Source of the DNA: Anaerolineales bacterium
Lineage (GTDB): Bacteria; Chloroflexota; Anaerolineae; Anaerolineales; Villigracilaceae
NCBI GenBank assembly: GCA_014379595.1
Contig: JACMLM010000057.1
Span: 54,364 to 118,363, forward strand
DNA: 64,000 nt
Direction of reading: 5' to 3'
The first letter of the stretch is position 1, and each line of letters opens with the position of its first letter. Positions 52,549-61,219 of the stretch are shown one piece after another. The translations under genes and the position numbers were made by a program. A model generated the notes under the pieces. The model saw nothing but the letters and a program-made list of their open reading frames with translations. It ran no database searches and was not told the origin of the DNA.

Positions 52549-53514
52549 TTAATTACCAGAAAACTTTCCATAATCATCCGCAGGTCTTTGGCGTGGCATG
52601 GGCGGCGGGGGATTGATGTATTGTCTCTTTGCTTTTTGCAGGTCTGCTTCGTGTTTCAATAATACTGAAATTGTATCTTCCAATGTATCCTTGTCTAAAT
52701 TGGATGCGTTCAACGCGACGAGCGCATTCGCCCAATCTAATGTCTCACTGATGGACGGGGACTTGCGCATGTCTGCTTTGCGTAATTTTTGTACAAATTC
52801 CACGGCCTGTTGAGCCAGTTTTGGATTCAAATCTGGTACTTTCAATCGTACAACTGCTAACTCTTCACTTAGAGATGGATAGTCAATGAATAGATACAAA
52901 CAGCGTCGCTTCAACGCTTCAGATAACTCTCGTGTATTGTTGGAAGTGAGAATTACAAATGGTTTGTGTTTTGCAGAGAGTGTTCCTAACTCTGGGACAG
53001 AGACTTGAAAGTCACTGAGTATCTCCAAAAGAAATGCTTCGAACTCTGCATCTGCACGGTCAATTTCATCGATCAATAACACAGTAGGTTGTTCGCTCAA
53101 GATCGCTTTCAATAGTGGGCGCTGCAACAGAAACCGACTCGAGAAAAACACATCTTCCTCTTTTGCCAATTTATCTGCGGCTTCTGAAAGTGAATCCGCT
53201 TTACCTAATGTGTCATTCAACTTGTCGCGAAGGAGTTGTGTATACAGTAACTGTTTGGAATATTCCCATTCATACAACGCCTTCGATTCATCCAATCCCT
53301 CATAGCACTGCAAGCGGATCAACTCACGTCCCGTGGCGCCTGCAATAGCTTTAGCCAATTCTGTTTTACCTACGCCCGCTGGACCTTCTGCAAGCAGCGG
53401 CTTTCCCAACTTTTGTGAAAGATACACAATCGTCGCGATCTCATCAGACGCGATATATTTTTGATTTGATAATTCGGATTTTACAGTCTTGGTGGAGTCA
53501 AAGAGTGTTGTCAT
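52549..53514 (-). CDS. MoxR-family AAA+ ATPase
   Basis: 321 residues. Walker A is GPAGVGKTELAKAIA, Walker B is VLLIDEIDRAD, and sensor 1 is ILTSNNTREL, followed by LKRRCLYLFIDYPS. It likely acts as a chaperone with the VWA protein downstream. The C-terminal residues QRPADDYGKFSGN are repeated in a remnant at 52072-52116. Confidence 0.9.
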   Translation of the reverse strand: MTTLFDSTKTVKSELSNQKYIASDEIATIVYLSQKLGKPLLAEGPAGVGKTELAKAIAGATGRELIRLQCYEGLDESKALYEWEYSKQLLYTQLLRDKLNDTLGKADSLSEAADKLAKEEDVFFSSRFLLQRPLLKAILSEQPTVLLIDEIDRADAEFEAFLLEILSDFQVSVPELGTLSAKHKPFVILTSNNTRELSEALKRRCLYLFIDYPSLSEELAVVRLKVPDLNPKLAQQAVEFVQKLRKADMRKSPSISETLDWANALVALNASNLDKDTLEDTISVLLKHEADLQKAKRQYINPPPPMPRQRPADDYGKFSGN

Positions 53515-53568
53515 TATTTATCCTCTGGTAGGAGCGGGGTTTTCCCGCCCTGTATCGAAAACATCTAA

Positions 53569-54072
53569 TTATGCACTTACATAAAAAGCCTGATGAAATT
53601 CAACTTTTCCTTGAGGTACTTCGTCATAAAAGGGCAAAGCCATAAAATATTCTGGAGCAGGTGCGCCTTCGTAAAATAAACCTGGATATGTCTTGAAGCC
53701 AAACCGATTGTAATACTCAGGGCTACCTTCCAACACGCAGCCTTGTGCACCTATTTCTCTAATTGAAGATAAACCTTCCTTAACCAATTTCGAGCCGATG
53801 CCTTGTAGTTGAAGCTCTGGCAGCACAGATATGGGTCCCAATCCGTACCAGTTTATATTTTCTCCATTAATGGTCACAAGAGAAAAAACGATGTTGCCGA
53901 CAACTTTGTTATCCATTTCTGCAACCAGCGAAACAGATACTGCTCCTGTATCGCGCAAACCATTGATAACTAAATGCTCAGTCTGATTGCTATGCGGTTT
54001 GCCCGCAAATGCAGCAATCGTTAAATGTTCAATTACATTTATATCGTGTGAAGTCTCAGGTCGAATTTTCAT
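53569..54072 (-). CDS. GNAT N-acetyltransferase, YhbS-like
   Basis: 167 residues. The acetyl-CoA loop is seen as ISVLPELQLQGIGSKLVKEG, followed by GCVLEGSPEYYNRFGFK, which is typical of the YhbS-like subgroup. The substrate is unknown. It overlaps the glycosyltransferase gene by four bases (ATGA). Confidence 0.85.
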   Translation of the reverse strand: MKIRPETSHDINVIEHLTIAAFAGKPHSNQTEHLVINGLRDTGAVSVSLVAEMDNKVVGNIVFSLVTINGENINWYGLGPISVLPELQLQGIGSKLVKEGLSSIREIGAQGCVLEGSPEYYNRFGFKTYPGLFYEGAPAPEYFMALPFYDEVPQGKVEFHQAFYVSA

Positions 54073-55226
54073 AATGAAATTCCAAGTTTTCGATATATGT
54101 CTAAATTCGCTTGCAATTCTTTCTCTAGTGTAAACCCTTCCGTCACGGCTTGCCTTGCATGTTTACCAAGAATTGTACGTTTCTTAGGATCATTTAATAA
54201 TTCAAGGATTTTCTCTGCCAGCATATTTTCATCATTGACGTTTACTATAACCCCATTCTTTCCATCTTCCACTACATCCATCGCTCCGCCGACTGGAGTT
54301 GCGATCACGGCTTTCTCGCAGGCCATTGCCTCGAGTAAAGCATTCGGCATTCCATCTCGTAATGATGGGTGAACAAATACATCCATTAATGAATAGTAGG
54401 CAGGCATGTCTTTGTGTGAAATAGTTCCTGTAACGATAATTTGGGAATCAGGATTCGAGAGTCTGAATTCGTCGAATGTCTTTTTATCATCCCCTGTGCG
54501 GACTTCTCCAACAATCAGTAGGGTAGCAGGTTGCTTTTTATTGACCTGCGCGTAGCCACTCAGCAGAGTTTGGAGTCCCTTTTTTTCTCTTAGTTCACCA
54601 GCAAAGCCAATCACTGGCATTCCTTCTTCTTTCTTCTTTCCTTCATTTAATCCTAAGGACTCTGCCAGACCTTCATTCTTCAACATCGGTTTGAACAATT
54701 CAACATCAATTCCATTCGGAATCAAATTCACTTCTCGACCTTCGGCAAATGCTTTTGCCTTTTTAGCTAGCTCACTCGCGTTCGTTGTGACAGCATTTGC
54801 ATTTTGTAGTGCATACATCACATGCGAAAATTTGGATGGGTCAAATGCAGCACGTTCAATGTCATTACCTCGTATGCTTATAACACTTGGAACATTTAAA
54901 TATTTTCCTGCATAGGTTGCAACGAATCCTGCTTGCGGAAGAAAATATGCGTGAAGCACATCGAATGGTTCGCGTTTGTGTTCTTCAAGAATGAGTTCAA
55001 ACCAGTCGACTAATGTATCGTCCACGCGTTTGTGTGCGCCGAAACGCGTAACGCTGACTCCGTTCGAGTTAAGAGTCCGCTTTTCGGAAGCTGGCAGATT
55101 TGAGTTTGGAGCAAAGACGCGGACTTCATGTCCAGCAGATGCAAGCAGATGACTCAATCGTCCCGTTGAGATTGCAAGTCCGCCAATGTCTGGTGTATAC
55201 TTTTCTGAAAGCAACGCAATTTTCAT
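54069..55226 (-). CDS. Glycosyltransferase family 4
   Basis: 385 residues, GT-B fold. The N-terminal part has PDIGGLAISTGRLSHLLASAG, and the donor-binding EX7E region is seen in HPSLRDGMPNALLEAMACEK. It uses a nucleotide sugar to extend a glycan, probably for the cell surface. The start codon is only eleven bases from that of the divergent gene at 55238. Confidence 0.88.
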   Translation of the reverse strand: MKIALLSEKYTPDIGGLAISTGRLSHLLASAGHEVRVFAPNSNLPASEKRTLNSNGVSVTRFGAHKRVDDTLVDWFELILEEHKREPFDVLHAYFLPQAGFVATYAGKYLNVPSVISIRGNDIERAAFDPSKFSHVMYALQNANAVTTNASELAKKAKAFAEGREVNLIPNGIDVELFKPMLKNEGLAESLGLNEGKKKEEGMPVIGFAGELREKKGLQTLLSGYAQVNKKQPATLLIVGEVRTGDDKKTFDEFRLSNPDSQIIVTGTISHKDMPAYYSLMDVFVHPSLRDGMPNALLEAMACEKAVIATPVGGAMDVVEDGKNGVIVNVNDENMLAEKILELLNDPKKRTILGKHARQAVTEGFTLEKELQANLDIYRKLGISL

Positions 55227-55237
55227 GAGGTGTCTTA

Positions 55238-55516
55238 ATGGCAGAACAGTGTGAAATGATTATCGGTTATCTCGTGCCGCATCGCTGCGAGAATCCATCG
55301 CTTGGAAAATGTGCAAAATGCGGACGTGGTTTTTGTGATGAGCATACGAATCAAACAAAAGAGGGGCGTGTATGTTTGGCTTGCCAACAAGGGCTTGACC
55401 AACCGATTGCTTTGCCAATTGCTGCCGCTGCATTCACTGCAGCCGACCTCACTACCTTTGGTCGTTATAATGAAAATGATAATGATAGCGGCGAGATGTT
55501 TTCTGATTTGAGTTAA
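55238..55516 (+). CDS. Small protein with B-box-like zinc finger
   Basis: 92 residues. The Cys/His series HRCENPSLGKCAKCGRGF, CDEH, then CLACQQG has the spacing of a B-box-type zinc finger. A hydrophobic Ala-rich stretch (ALPIAAAAFTAADLTTF) and an acidic tail follow. Function is unknown. GAGGTG lies ten bases before the ATG. Confidence 0.7.
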   Translation: MAEQCEMIIGYLVPHRCENPSLGKCAKCGRGFCDEHTNQTKEGRVCLACQQGLDQPIALPIAAAAFTAADLTTFGRYNENDNDSGEMFSDLS

Positions 55517-55524
55517 ATACTTTT

Positions 55525-55622
55525 CGTCATTGCGAGGAGGATGCTCTTCCCGACGAAGCAATCCCCAACACGATGGCGGAAATTGCTTCGGGCAAAGTGC
55601 AAGTGCGCCCTCGCAATGACGA
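55525..55622. repeat. Palindromic repeat, CGTCATTGCGAGG...CGCAATGACG family
   Basis: CGTCATTGCGAGGAGGATG at the left and GCGCCCTCGCAATGACG at the right are inverted, and inside are GACGAAGCAATC and GAAATTGCTTCGGGC, again inverted. This is a very common repeat type in bacterial genomes of several phyla. Confidence 0.8.
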
Positions 55623-55626
55623 GAGG

Positions 55627-56691
55627 TTAATACGGCCCAATCGTTTCCCATATCTTTTTATTCTCGACAATAAAATCATCACAGCGTTGACATGGTTTCA
55701 ATGAGGGTGGATGCATTTTTAGGCGTACAGCTTGATATGCGCCGCCTTCCCAAATTTCTTTGAATGATTGTTTACGAACATCGCCGAGCGGGGCAATTTG
55801 TTCGCGCGTCATGCAGCATACATATACAAGTCCGTTGAAATCAATGAGACTATGAGTCCACGGGGCGAAGCACGGATGTTTGCTGTAATAGCCGAAAGCG
55901 TATCGGCCAGCGCGCCCCAAGCGGACCTCGTTCTCGTCTTTGCCAAAAGGAAATGCATCATCATCTGCGATATTGATCCCCAATTCATTCGCGCGTTTCT
56001 CAATATGCGGTGCGATCTCTTCATTGAATAAAGCAATATCTTTATTTCGCATGGATAGATGCTCGCCGCAATGATCGTCCACTGGGATCAAGTTGATTCC
56101 ATCCGCGCCGAGTTCGTGAGCCAGGTCAGGTAATGGGGCGAGACTGAAATAATTATTGCGGCTGACAACGGTATTAATGCGGACGGTCAATTTGCCTTTA
56201 TGCGAATATTTATTGAATAATTCGACAGCTTTGGTGGTCAACTTGAACGAGCCTTCTACTCCGCGGATTTTTTCATGTATTTTGCGGTTGGGAGAGTCAA
56301 TCGAAACGTTCACGCCGCGTAAGCCTGCTTCTACCAATCGTTTCGCTTTGATTTTATCTATGAGCGTGCCGTTGGTTGTCAGTGTGACTCGCATACCCAA
56401 TTGTGAAGCATGCTCAATAAGGTCAGGCAGTTGCGGGCGGAGCATCGGTTCGCCGCCCGAAAAATGGATCTTCTTGCAGCCGAGTTCTGCCAATTCAGAA
56501 ATGATTTCTTTGAAGCGATTCATTGAGATGGGCGTTTCGCGCGTTTCCCGCCAGTGTTTGCACATCTCGCATTTGAGATTGCACCCATAATTAATTTTGA
56601 TCTTTACATACAGGGGTTTGTACGCCCGTGCATTCAGGACTGCTTTTTTTAATTCGTCTTTTTCAGTCGAGATCGTCTGAAGGCTGTACAT
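55627..56691 (-). CDS. Radical SAM/SPASM-type protein
   Basis: 354 residues. The cluster motif CxxxCxxC is present as CNLKCEMCKHW near residue 36. The SAM-binding region has IHFSGGEPMLRP. Extra cysteines at the C-terminus (YVCCMTREQ and PCQRCDD) suggest an auxiliary cluster of the SPASM or twitch type. Such enzymes modify peptides or sugars by radical chemistry. No precursor peptide gene was found nearby. A TACAAT box sits six bases before the ATG, so the transcript may be leaderless. Confidence 0.85.
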   Translation of the reverse strand: MYSLQTISTEKDELKKAVLNARAYKPLYVKIKINYGCNLKCEMCKHWRETRETPISMNRFKEIISELAELGCKKIHFSGGEPMLRPQLPDLIEHASQLGMRVTLTTNGTLIDKIKAKRLVEAGLRGVNVSIDSPNRKIHEKIRGVEGSFKLTTKAVELFNKYSHKGKLTVRINTVVSRNNYFSLAPLPDLAHELGADGINLIPVDDHCGEHLSMRNKDIALFNEEIAPHIEKRANELGINIADDDAFPFGKDENEVRLGRAGRYAFGYYSKHPCFAPWTHSLIDFNGLVYVCCMTREQIAPLGDVRKQSFKEIWEGGAYQAVRLKMHPPSLKPCQRCDDFIVENKKIWETIGPY

Positions 56692-56697
56692 GGGTTA

Positions 56698-56713
56698 ATT
56701 GTATCACTGAGAA
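56698..56713 (-). promoter_or_regulatory. Extended -10 promoter, duplicated at 57623-57638
   Basis: On the minus strand TTCTCAGTGATACAAT contains an extended -10 (TG, A, TACAAT) six bases before the radical SAM ATG. The copy at 57623-57638 differs in one base. Confidence 0.55.
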
Positions 56714-56723
56714 TTTATTAAAA

Positions 56724-56753
56724 AGCAACTGCTGAATAATTTCAGCAGTTGCT
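56724..56753 (-). terminator. Terminator of SDR gene
   Basis: AGCAACTGCTGAA, TAAT, TTCAGCAGTTGCT is a 13-pair stem followed on the minus strand by TTTTT. It lies 25 bases behind the stop at 56779. Confidence 0.85.
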
Positions 56754-56778
56754 GCCATATCGCTCAATGTAGTTCTTT

Positions 56779-57582
56779 TTATTTTGGCAGTAAGGATTTC
56801 ATCTGGTCGTAAATAAACCTTGCGGCGCGTTGCGGATTTAACCTATAAATAAAATCCATAAACTTGGCATCTGATCCCACCAGCACGCGATAACGATTCT
56901 TCTCCATTGCCTCTATAATAATTTCTGCGGCTTTTGCAGGTGGAAGTGTTTTGAAGGAACGTTGTTGACTGGCATCTACATTTATAGAAATCCCAGAATT
57001 GCCAGCGATATTTGTTCCAATCGCACCTGGAAATACCACTGTGACTCTGACATTTGTATGCAGTAATTCAGAGTTCAAACCTTCTGTTAAAAGTTTTACC
57101 CCTGCTTTTGTAGCTCCATACATCGTTTGACCTGGCACTGGTAAAAATCCGCCCATGCTGGATGTATTTACGATGTGACCTTCTGGACGTTGAAGTAAAT
57201 GAGGCAAAAAGGCTTTGATCATGTAAATTGGTCCGTATAAATTGATATTCATTACACGGTCAATGTCTTTATATTCCAAGTCATTGAAGCGAACAAAAGG
57301 TTGAATGATGCCTGCATTATTAATGATTCCGTCAACAGTTCCATGCTTGGCAATTACCTGACTCGGAAGTGCTTCCACCGCTTCTTTATTTGCAATATTT
57401 ACAATGTGTGTACTTAATTTATCTTTTTTCTCGCCTGCTAATGCAATAGTTTCTTGCAAAGCAGACTCGTTAATATCTACAGCGGCAACACTCGCACCTT
57501 TAGATAAAAGATTTAAGACCAATTCCCGTCCAATCCCATTACCGCCGCCTGTTACGACGATCACTTTGTTTTGAACTTTCAC
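56779..57582 (-). CDS. SDR family oxidoreductase
   Basis: 267 residues. Cofactor motif TGGGNGIGRELVLNL, NNAG motif in IINNAGII, catalytic YGATK (YxxxK) near residue 155. The longer C-terminus (MDFIYRLNPQRAARFIYDQM) is typical of the YqjQ/DltE-like group of membrane-associated SDRs. The gene is bracketed by two copies of a terminator-plus-promoter segment. Confidence 0.88.
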   Translation of the reverse strand: MKVQNKVIVVTGGGNGIGRELVLNLLSKGASVAAVDINESALQETIALAGEKKDKLSTHIVNIANKEAVEALPSQVIAKHGTVDGIINNAGIIQPFVRFNDLEYKDIDRVMNINLYGPIYMIKAFLPHLLQRPEGHIVNTSSMGGFLPVPGQTMYGATKAGVKLLTEGLNSELLHTNVRVTVVFPGAIGTNIAGNSGISINVDASQQRSFKTLPPAKAAEIIIEAMEKNRYRVLVGSDAKFMDFIYRLNPQRAARFIYDQMKSLLPK

Positions 57583-57622
57583 TTATTAATTCTCCTATCT
57601 AAAATTATATGTCGTGATTTTT

Positions 57623-57638
57623 ATTGTATCACTGGGAA
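57623..57638 (-). promoter_or_regulatory. Promoter of SDR gene, copy of 56698-56713
   Basis: TTCCCAGTGATACAAT on the minus strand carries the same extended -10 as the radical SAM promoter. A ribosome site AGGAGAATT lies further down, before the SDR start. Confidence 0.55.
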
Positions 57639-57714
57639 ATCAATCTGTGAGACATGTAAATCTTAACTAAACAGCAACTGCCTCGATTCAAAGACAGTTG
57701 ATGCAAAGTGCTGA

Positions 57715-58095
57715 TTATTTGGCTATGTTCAATATTAACCCTTTATCTTCGCAAATTTTCTCAACCTGCTTGATGATGTCATCTGGCGGGAAGGATAGCT
57801 TTTCTTTAGATGACCAGGTGATGTATTCTCCAGACGGGACTCTTTCGAGCGTGAATTTTAGCTCATCTATCCCGACCAGGACAACGTCTGCAGATTGGAT
57901 TTCACTTAAAGTCTTTTCGCGATTTGTTCCCACCAGCAAAGAGAAACTCCATTCACTGCCATCATGCCAACTATAGAGTTCATAACCTTTCATGGACTCT
58001 GGGAAGGGAGTCTCTATTGGTTGAGTGGCACTTCCGCAAGCCGAAAGTAATAGTCCAAGAGATATGGCCAACAAAAGAATTTGTGTTATTTTCAT
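57715..58095 (-). CDS. Small lipoprotein of unknown function
   Basis: 126 residues. The signal peptide ends in the lipobox LLSAC. The mature part is about 105 residues with a basic/aromatic core (MKGYELYSWHDGSEWSFSLL) and ends LILNIAK. I do not recognise the family. A weak hairpin (57673-57698, CAACTG with CAGTTG) follows and resembles the terminator at 56724-56753. Confidence 0.65.
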   Translation of the reverse strand: MKITQILLLAISLGLLLSACGSATQPIETPFPESMKGYELYSWHDGSEWSFSLLVGTNREKTLSEIQSADVVLVGIDELKFTLERVPSGEYITWSSKEKLSFPPDDIIKQVEKICEDKGLILNIAK

Positions 58096-58178
58096 TATTC
58101 ACGCTCCTTTTTGAAATTTGACTGGAAAACATTCTTATGTCCAGACTAGTCAGACCATCAAAAAGTTCCGCGAACTAT

Positions 58179-58583
58179 CTATGCCTTCGCTGTTGACTTT
58201 TTCTTTTTCCCTTTTGCTTCTGCTCTTTCCAAATTCTCCTTAACTCTGAATAGCACGATTTTACTTATTAACTCATACGGAATTGGCTTATCTAGTGGAA
58301 ACTTGATCGAGCCTTTTGCGCCATCATAAATAGACAGTTCTTTTTTAAACTTTTCTATTCCACTGGGCGTGGGATAAAACCCGATATGACTTTTGAAGCC
58401 CGCAAAATGGACTAAATTCCCTTCAAGTGTGAAGGTTGGGATACCATAATTAATGATCTCCTGTCCTTTTGGCGCAGCTTTTCGAATTGTTTTTCGTACC
58501 TTTTCCAAAAGGACTTGAACTTCTTTTGGAAAACCTGCAATGTATTTATCAATTTCTTTACTGGTTGACTTGGAAGTTGGCAT
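58179..58583 (-). CDS. DUF1801 (YdhG-like) protein
   Basis: 134 residues. The family pattern is clear: EIDKYIAGFPKEVQVLLEKV, then EIINYGIPTFTLEGNLVHFA, GFKSHIGFYPTPSGIEKF and FPLDKPIPYELISKIV. DUF1801 has a frataxin-like fold and has been proposed as an iron chaperone. A Lys-rich tail ends it. ATG 58583 follows GAGAGGAGTGA. The frame to 58718 is not supported. Confidence 0.85.
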   Translation of the reverse strand: MPTSKSTSKEIDKYIAGFPKEVQVLLEKVRKTIRKAAPKGQEIINYGIPTFTLEGNLVHFAGFKSHIGFYPTPSGIEKFKKELSIYDGAKGSIKFPLDKPIPYELISKIVLFRVKENLERAEAKGKKKKSTAKA

Positions 58584-58918
58584 GTTCACTCCTCTCAAAT
58601 TTGAATTATACAGTGTGACTACGATAAAGAGCTGTCCGCACCTTGCTTTGTAGTGGATATTGCGCCTGCGGATTAATCCATTCAACTGCTGAATCAGTTC
58701 CTCGGAGAACGACTTCACTCAGCCTGTAAAAATGCTGAAAAAATTAGCTCGGTCACGAAATTGATATCGCTTCAAAAAACTCGGGCGACAAAACCCCCTT
58801 AAACGGTGCGTGGCAAATCGTCCGCTGCAAACGATGTTCGGCAGGTTTTGTAAGACGGTTTTGAATTTGAACTTGGTACTTTATCATTTGCTGCATACAT
58901 CAGTAGGCCGCCTTTTGC
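58584..58918. other. Intergenic region before DUF1801 gene
   Basis: 335 bases with no gene. A minus-strand TATAAT (58610-58605) lies 22 bases upstream of the DUF1801 ATG, in the context ACTGTATAATT shared with the spacer at 61173-61182. The rest looks like decayed sequence, with short frames and no hairpin I can trust. Confidence 0.5.
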
Positions 58919-59581
58919 CTAAAAGATCAGCTCAGTGTGATTAGATGTATTAGTTGTCGAAAAATTGCCCTTGCTCTGGCTTAACATCCAGTTGTAAAGT
59001 TCTGGGTTGCGATACGCTCGTTTGGCAGTCTCTACATGATTCGTGTCATAGAGGGTGTATCGTGGCTCTGTGCCGCACGACTTCATTAATGCTATGAACG
59101 CCTCTGCTCCACTGGCTGAAACGACTTTATCTTTGCGCCCAGCAATGATCCACATCGGGATCGAGGCTAAGACGCATGGATTGCGCTTGCCATCGGCAAC
59201 ATCAAGACCCGCCACAGGTACGAGTGCCGCAAAACGATCTGGACTTCGGTAAGCCCAGTCAAGTATCCCAGAACCGCCCAGGCTGAATCCCGTCAGTGTG
59301 ATGCGGTTAGGATCAATAGGATGTGTCATTAGAAGCGCGTCCAACCACTGCCGCAATTCATCATTCAGGTGATTCCATGTCGTGGTTGCCGGACACTGTG
59401 GAGCGGCTACATAACAGCTAAACCTTCCACCATCGGCTCGATAGGCCAACGGCCCTCGCCTCGTGAGCTTTTGGAGATTTACACCACGTTCCGTTGTTCC
59501 ATGTAAAAAGATGATGAGCGGCCAGCCAGCTTGGGGCGGATCAGACTCATTGGGTGGTTCAATGATGTAATGGATCGGCAT
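58919..59581 (-). CDS. Alpha/beta hydrolase, phospholipase/carboxylesterase type
   Basis: 220 residues. The oxyanion segment is LIIFLHGTTERG, the nucleophile Ser is in TGFSLGGSGILDW, the Asp in AGRKDKVV and the His in DTNHVETAK. It belongs to the predicted-peptidase/esterase group and has no signal peptide. The substrate is unknown. The C-terminal tail is Thr/Asn/Ser-rich. Confidence 0.85.
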   Translation of the reverse strand: MPIHYIIEPPNESDPPQAGWPLIIFLHGTTERGVNLQKLTRRGPLAYRADGGRFSCYVAAPQCPATTTWNHLNDELRQWLDALLMTHPIDPNRITLTGFSLGGSGILDWAYRSPDRFAALVPVAGLDVADGKRNPCVLASIPMWIIAGRKDKVVSASGAEAFIALMKSCGTEPRYTLYDTNHVETAKRAYRNPELYNWMLSQSKGNFSTTNTSNHTELIF

Positions 59582-59610
59582 AGATCAACTCTCTGTAGTA
59601 CAGGCGCTTT

Positions 59611-60093
59611 TTAGAACACCGAGAAAAGGCTTGTGCTAAGTGATGACAAGAGAATTTTCTGAACCTTCATGGCAATCTCATTCATTGTTTCTTCGCTAAC
59701 TCGTTCTTCTTCTGAAACGCCCGAATATTCAAAAACATTTGTACCCCGACGATTTTCTGGTTGATCTGCCATGCGCGGAATTATATAGAAATGTACATGC
59801 TGATGTCCTGCCATTTCAGCAAATTGAACAGCATAAGTTTTTATACAACCAGTAGTTTCTTTTAGAGCGAGCGAAACCTGACGCAGCAAAATACCCAATT
59901 CAATCGCTTCTTCGTTAGTTAATTCATCAATTGCCCCCATGTGTCGTCGTACTACCAAAACTAACCAACCTGGCAATGTAGTACCATTATGATGTACGAC
60001 ATCCCAAAACTGAGTGCGATAGATGCAACCCCAAAGAGGGACATTCTTTGCGTCACGCCTGCTTATCAACTCACAAGTCTTGCAATCTGTCAT
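59611..60093 (-). CDS. HIT family protein
   Basis: About 160 residues. The HIT triad is HQHVHFYIIP near residue 108. An N-terminal Cys pair (CKTC) may bind zinc, as in HinT relatives. These proteins hydrolyse nucleotide phosphoramidates or similar bonds. ATG 60093 starts the Cys motif. An upstream ATG at 60129 would add 12 residues from the spacer. Confidence 0.85.
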   Translation of the reverse strand: MTDCKTCELISRRDAKNVPLWGCIYRTQFWDVVHHNGTTLPGWLVLVVRRHMGAIDELTNEEAIELGILLRQVSLALKETTGCIKTYAVQFAEMAGHQHVHFYIIPRMADQPENRRGTNVFEYSGVSEEERVSEETMNEIAMKVQKILLSSLSTSLFSVF

Positions 60094-60237
60094 TCTGCTT
60101 TGCCTTTGGATTATCTGACAAGCGCCCAACCTTTGGCGTCATTATCCCCGAGGGTGATCTTCCCGAGTGGGCTCGCGTACCTGCTCTATGGGCTGTGGCA
60201 CTCTTGAAGGACGCTTTATTAGCGTGTTTCATTTCCA
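60094..60237. other. Spacer with imperfect long palindrome, possible cassette site
   Basis: Read on the minus strand, CGCTAATAAAGCGTC lies near the start and GACGCCAAAGGTTGGGCG near the end, about 75 bases apart, and the two can pair imperfectly. The latter includes GTTGGGC, which fits the GTTRRRY core of integron attC sites. The matching RYYYAAC is not intact. The evidence is weak. Confidence 0.3.
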
Positions 60238-60729
60238 TCAATCTACCAACTGTATTGAAGCAGATATATCCTTAGCGACAAAAATTAGTTTATTTTTTAT
60301 ATTCTCAGTTAATGCATCCAAGTCATTGAAATCTGGATTATCAACCAATGTAACCTCAAAAATTGAATACTGAGGCATTTCTGAACCATTAATCCATTTG
60401 GTGCTTTTTAATAACTTCCAGTACTTCTCTTGTACGTCTTTTGTTTGACCTAAGAGCCACGCCTCAAATCTCACATCGTTGTGGTTAAAAACCAAACCTA
60501 GTTTTAGTTTTTTATTCTTTAAATAATCATCTGAAAGATAAAAATATGTATAGTCCATATAACCTTGAAAAACATTCCCGAAAGAATATGCATGGCCTAA
60601 ATCTTTAGAAAATGTGGTTTTCAACTTCTGGACATATTTCACTAGCTCAGCATAAGCTACTTGAATATCTCCATTTTTCAATAATTCTTTATAAGCAGAA
60701 ACAAAATAATTCAAATCCTTCTTTTTCAT
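60238..60729 (-). CDS. DUF7000-like protein
   Basis: 163 residues from ATG 60729. The sequence YKELLKNGDIQVAYAELVKY, GNVFQGYMDYTYFYLSDDY, LKLGLVFNHNDVRFEAWLLG and VDNPDFNDLDALTENI fits a family I know as DUF7000. This attribution is from memory. Function is unknown. The ribosome site is GAAGGAAG. An in-frame GTG at 60747 is less likely. Confidence 0.6.
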   Translation of the reverse strand: MKKKDLNYFVSAYKELLKNGDIQVAYAELVKYVQKLKTTFSKDLGHAYSFGNVFQGYMDYTYFYLSDDYLKNKKLKLGLVFNHNDVRFEAWLLGQTKDVQEKYWKLLKSTKWINGSEMPQYSIFEVTLVDNPDFNDLDALTENIKNKLIFVAKDISASIQLVD

Positions 60730-60774
60730 TTGTGTATCTTCCTTCACCTATTGGACGCCCAACGCATTGCTTTA

Positions 60775-61140
60775 TTACGAGCTACGCAAAATCTTCTCCA
60801 TCTTCCTGCCCTTCGCCAACTCATCCACCAACTTATCCAAATACCTAACCTGCTGTGTCAAAGGATCCTCGATTTCCTCCACACGATACCCACAGATGAC
60901 TCCGGTGATGAGGTGCGCATTGGGGTTTAGCGCAGCCTGTTGGAAGAATATTTCAAATGTTGCATTTTCTTTTATGAGTTCCTGAAGCTTCTTATTATCG
61001 AAGTTTGTTAACCACTTTATGACCTGATGCAATTCTGCTTTGGTTCTGCCTTTCTTCTCCACTTTTTCGAGATACATCGGATAGACCGAGGCGAAGGTCA
61101 TTTTTGCGATACGTTGATTATGTGTGTTGGAATTGTTCAT
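60775..61140 (-). CDS. DUF2200 family protein
   Basis: 121 residues with the highly conserved family core RIAKMTFASVYPMYLEKVEK, LHQVIKWLTNF, and NPNAHLITGVICGYRVEEIE. The function of DUF2200 is unknown. A TATAAT lies 33 bases upstream of the ATG on the minus strand. Confidence 0.88.
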   Translation of the reverse strand: MNNSNTHNQRIAKMTFASVYPMYLEKVEKKGRTKAELHQVIKWLTNFDNKKLQELIKENATFEIFFQQAALNPNAHLITGVICGYRVEEIEDPLTQQVRYLDKLVDELAKGRKMEKILRSS

Positions 61141-61219
61141 ATATATCCTGTATTTTAGAGTTAATTTTTCAAATTATACAGTCCGCTCGCGCAGCGTGCC
61201 GTTGTTAGGCTGCAATCGA

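Noticed and set aside
55235..55651. 138-codon minus-strand frame across the CGTCATTGCGAGG repeat
   Set aside because: It is built from the palindromic repeat and the antisense of the zinc-finger gene. Such frames arise from repeat sequence.
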